From Mangrovimonas aestuarii (GTDB lineage Bacteria > Bacteroidota > Bacteroidia > Flavobacteriales > Flavobacteriaceae): DNA of 64,000 bases. Location of the stretch: assembly GCF_028767185.1 (NCBI RefSeq), contig NZ_JARACK010000002.1, positions 351,178 through 415,177 on the forward strand, given 5' to 3'. Shown one piece after another: positions 62,601 to 64,000 of the stretch (position 1 is its first letter; each line of letters starts with the position of its first letter). Under the pieces are notes generated by a model. It saw nothing but the letters and a program-made list of their open reading frames with translations, was not told the DNA's origin and did no database searches. Made by a program: the position numbers and the translations under genes.

Positions 62601-64000
62601 ATCTTGTATAAATGATGCACCATCTAAGCTAGTAGAGTAAGGTGCTGTACCTCCTGTTACGGTAATATCAATTTGACCATCCTCAACATTTATACACGTT
62701 TCAGGTGTTGCCGAAATTAAAGCAGAAAGAGCTTCTGATGGTTCAGTAATAATCAGGTCTGTTATTATTACTTGACATCCAAGATCGTCAGTTACTGTTA
62801 CTGTGTAAGTATTTGCAGGTAGGTTGATAAAAGTATTTCCATCTAACTGGCCTGCCATAGGTGATACTGTATAGTATAATGTTCCAGTACCACCAGTTGC
62901 GATTATCTCAATACTACCTGTAGCTTCACCGTGACAAAGCACGTCTTGAGTTACCGTAGCCGAAGCTGAAACAGGCTGCAGGGCATTGATGGTAAAGTCG
63001 GCCGTTTGTATACATCCGTTAGTATGTTGTACGTAAGCGGTGTAGGTATTAGGGGCAAGATCTGTAAAGATGTTACTTGCTCCATAGGTCACCCCATCGA
63101 TACTATACTGTAAGTCTCCTGCAAGGGCAGGGTTGGCCTCAATGGTAACGATGTTTCCAGGTACGTTGCTGCTACAGTTTTCTACGATGTCCACAGAAGG
63201 TTGGATATCCACACCAACAGGAACGTTGAACGTTAATGGAGTAATTTGACAGCCATTGTCGTCCTGTACGTAGAAGGTATAGGTCTGTCCACCCACAAGT
63301 CCATTGTACACGAATTGATCCTGGTTGAAGGTCACTCCGTCAGTACCTGTATAGTAAGGAGGTGTTCCACCAGAGATGGTCAAGGTTACCTCACCGTCGT
63401 TTGCAGCAAGACAGGTCTCGCCGATACCATTTAAAGAAGCAGTAAGGGCAGTAGCAGGCTCACTCACTGTTACATCTGTAATTGTCACCTCACATCCAAT
63501 GGTATCCATAACCATGATGGTATAGGTACCAGCAGGCAGGTTGTTGAATGTATTGGCGGTTCCGTAAACAAAGTTAGGAGAGATGGCATACTGTAGCGTT
63601 CCTGTACCACCAGTTGCGGTCACTTCAATGCTACCTGTAGCTTCACCGTGACAAAGCACGTCCTGGGTTACCGAAGCCGAAGCCGAAACAGGCTGCAGGG
63701 CATTGATGGTAAAGTCGGCCGTTTGTATACATCCGTTAGTATGTTGTACGTAAGCGGTGTAGGTATTAGGGGCAAGATCTGTAAAGATATTACTTGCACC
63801 ATAGGTCACTCCGTCAATACTATATTGAAGGTCTGGTAAAAGCGCAGGGTTTGCATTTACCACCACTACATTCCCAGGTATATTGTTGGTACAGTTGTCA
63901 ATAACATCTACCGAAGGTTGGATGTCCACCCCAACAGGAACGTCGAACGTTAATGGAGTAATTTGACAGCCATTGTCGTCCTGTACGTAGAAGGTATAGG
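59628..64000 (-). CDS. sprB: SprB-repeat adhesin with T9SS type B sorting domain (5' end beyond window)
   Basis: At least 1457 residues of a secreted repeat protein; the frame stays open to the right edge, so the N-terminus is missing. The body is built of triads of about 239 residues that start near VDIQPSVDV and contain SprB-type repeats (GGTGTLYYTVSP, TCINVEDGQIDITVTGGTAPY). The C-terminal 80 residues are a gliding-motility-associated type B sorting domain (PVFTPDDDTNNDTWSPI, TTKIFDRYGRVVAIL, and WDGTYNGKHLPSGDYWY). SprB-like proteins are mobile surface adhesins in gliding Bacteroidota. Confidence 0.92.
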   Translation of the reverse strand, partial: YTFYVQDDNGCQITPLTFDVPVGVDIQPSVDVIDNCTNNIPGNVVVVNANPALLPDLQYSIDGVTYGASNIFTDLAPNTYTAYVQHTNGCIQTADFTINALQPVSASASVTQDVLCHGEATGSIEVTATGGTGTLQYAISPNFVYGTANTFNNLPAGTYTIMVMDTIGCEVTITDVTVSEPATALTASLNGIGETCLAANDGEVTLTISGGTPPYYTGTDGVTFNQDQFVYNGLVGGQTYTFYVQDDNGCQITPLTFNVPVGVDIQPSVDIVENCSSNVPGNIVTIEANPALAGDLQYSIDGVTYGASNIFTDLAPNTYTAYVQHTNGCIQTADFTINALQPVSASATVTQDVLCHGEATGSIEIIATGGTGTLYYTVSPMAGQLDGNTFINLPANTYTVTVTDDLGCQVIITDLIITEPSEALSALISATPETCINVEDGQIDITVTGGTAPYSTSLDGASFIQDQFTYTGIAAGSHTIDVIDANGCQVAQQSIIIISGVDSEPTVQIVNNCSNNVPGNIVTIEINPALIGQVQYSLDGVTYSSVNDFVDLAPGNYTAYVQHTNGCIQTVDFTINTLQPISASVIVTQDVLCYEGTDGSLEITASGGTGTLYYSISPSAGQLVGNTYINLPASTYTVTVTDDLGCSLVINNLVVNEPSQPLTAMVSVSNETCLNAVDGQIDISVNGGTAPYSTSLNGAPFVQDQFTYSGLASGSHTIDVVDANGCQVAQQTVIVAPGANVQPSVEVIYNCTANTPGNIVTINVNQALVGQVQYSLDGVNYSSVNDFTDLTPGNYTAYVLHSAYGCNATVDFTVNDVQPISASANVISDIDCYGDSNGSIEVSASGGDGSYLYAISPNFVYGNSNIFNNLTAGTYSIKVMDGLGCELTLNNVIINGPTEAISATIDGTGETCLGNDNGTATINISGGTPPYYTSSNGGVNWTPVNGTTVTYDNLLGDWTYTFYVMDQNGCQIAAPLTHYVENGVDIRAGVSVQISCNDNVAGNVVTISVSDDVIDEVQYSLDGITFTDSNVFTDLEPGNYVAYVLHINGCLESVAFTVTETPEIYVNASTTDILCYGDNTGSITVYAGGGNNTFLYGISPDYVMSNSNVFENLPAGDYTIKVEDAISGCYNDELTITINQPDEIVATFTTLDETCEGENDGAIIIENVTGGTPPYYMGIDNPNNYTLEQYVFEGLATGSHTIYIKDSNGCVVESIDININSAVAINASSTVMYDCITGNSTVNIIVNSSVIGQVSYYLNGEEYPAPPYYDLAVGDYDVQVIHDDGCIDDDADFTITEFEPVSVTLQESDMNQVTAIATGGTGQYTYEFNGEDYGTNNVYNYYQSQVITVVVYDGTDCPAQAQIEVQFVDIQIPPVFTPDDDTNNDTWSPINTHNYPKITTKIFDRYGRVVAILRVGQAWDGTYNGKHLPSGDYWYVIELGSPESNREYVGHFTLYR
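62914..64000 (-). repeat. Long repeat in SprB-like gene (about 717-bp period)
   Basis: A segment beginning CTACCTGTAGCTTCACC recurs at 62914 and 63631, 717 bp apart, with only scattered differences; further triads of about 700 bp with lower identity lie to the left. Each unit equals one triad of SprB repeats. Confidence 0.8.

Noticed and set aside
1..64000. tRNA, rRNA or insertion sequence
   Set aside because: No cloverleaf, rRNA stretch, transposase or terminal repeats noticed in the intergenic regions inspected.

Overview
The window comes from an AT-rich genome of the phylum Bacteroidota, almost certainly a Flavobacteriaceae species and probably marine. The evidence is a type IX secretion/gliding gene pair (SprB-like adhesin plus PorP/SprF), T9SS type A and type B sorting domains, typical Bacteroidota families (DUF493, DUF4290, DUF2911, DUF6952), and promoters of the TTG-N19-TAnnTTTG type. 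I saw no tRNA, rRNA, CRISPR array, insertion sequence or prophage. The species cannot be fixed from the sequence alone.

Layout. 1-6.5 kb: recQ (cut by the window edge) with a small ATPase, DUF493, DUF4290-murA, and an alanine racemase overlapping an M20 amidohydrolase. 6.5-11.5 kb: an NTF2-like protein, then a compact leftward five-gene photolyase operon (DUF2867 SDR, SDR, glutathione peroxidase, SRPBCC, photolyase) with paired TTGTnnnACAA palindromes at its promoter. 11.7-17.8 kb: a DUF2911 protein, a small HTH regulator overlapping a four-helix membrane protein, and a Na+/solute symporter with a 37-residue partner and a PIG-L deacetylase. 17.9-21.4 kb: a small soluble protein followed by two tandem copies of a 7-helix membrane protein/histidine kinase pair, with no response regulator except a possible 7-codon stub. 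21.4-36.3 kb: mainly housekeeping (dodecin, lpd, TPR lipoprotein, pabB, sigma-like protein, tilS, dsbD, a cysteine-rich lipoprotein, yifB/comM, DUF4242, thioredoxin/peroxiredoxin unit, nhaC).

36.7-39.4 kb holds three tandem paralogous secreted proteins, each with its own terminator. 39.4-44.7 kb holds an OsmC/trans-sulfuration/flavin monooxygenase operon, a porin-like protein and an Lrp/AsnC regulator. 44.7-48 kb has an orphan MacB-like permease, hisS and an SRPBCC gene broken by one in-frame stop.

48-64 kb is a cell-surface region read leftward: a small T9SS protein that repeats the C-terminal module of its 3008-residue neighbour, that giant HYR/LamG protein with ten 240-bp repeats, SprF, and a SprB-repeat adhesin running off the right edge.

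The strongest candidates for undescribed biology are the duplicated 7-helix/kinase modules with their small soluble partner, the HTH/membrane pair with an operator-like palindrome on its promoter, the photolyase operon operators, and the tandem secreted family with a shared upstream 12-mer. All functional calls rest on reading motifs by eye; no database search was run.
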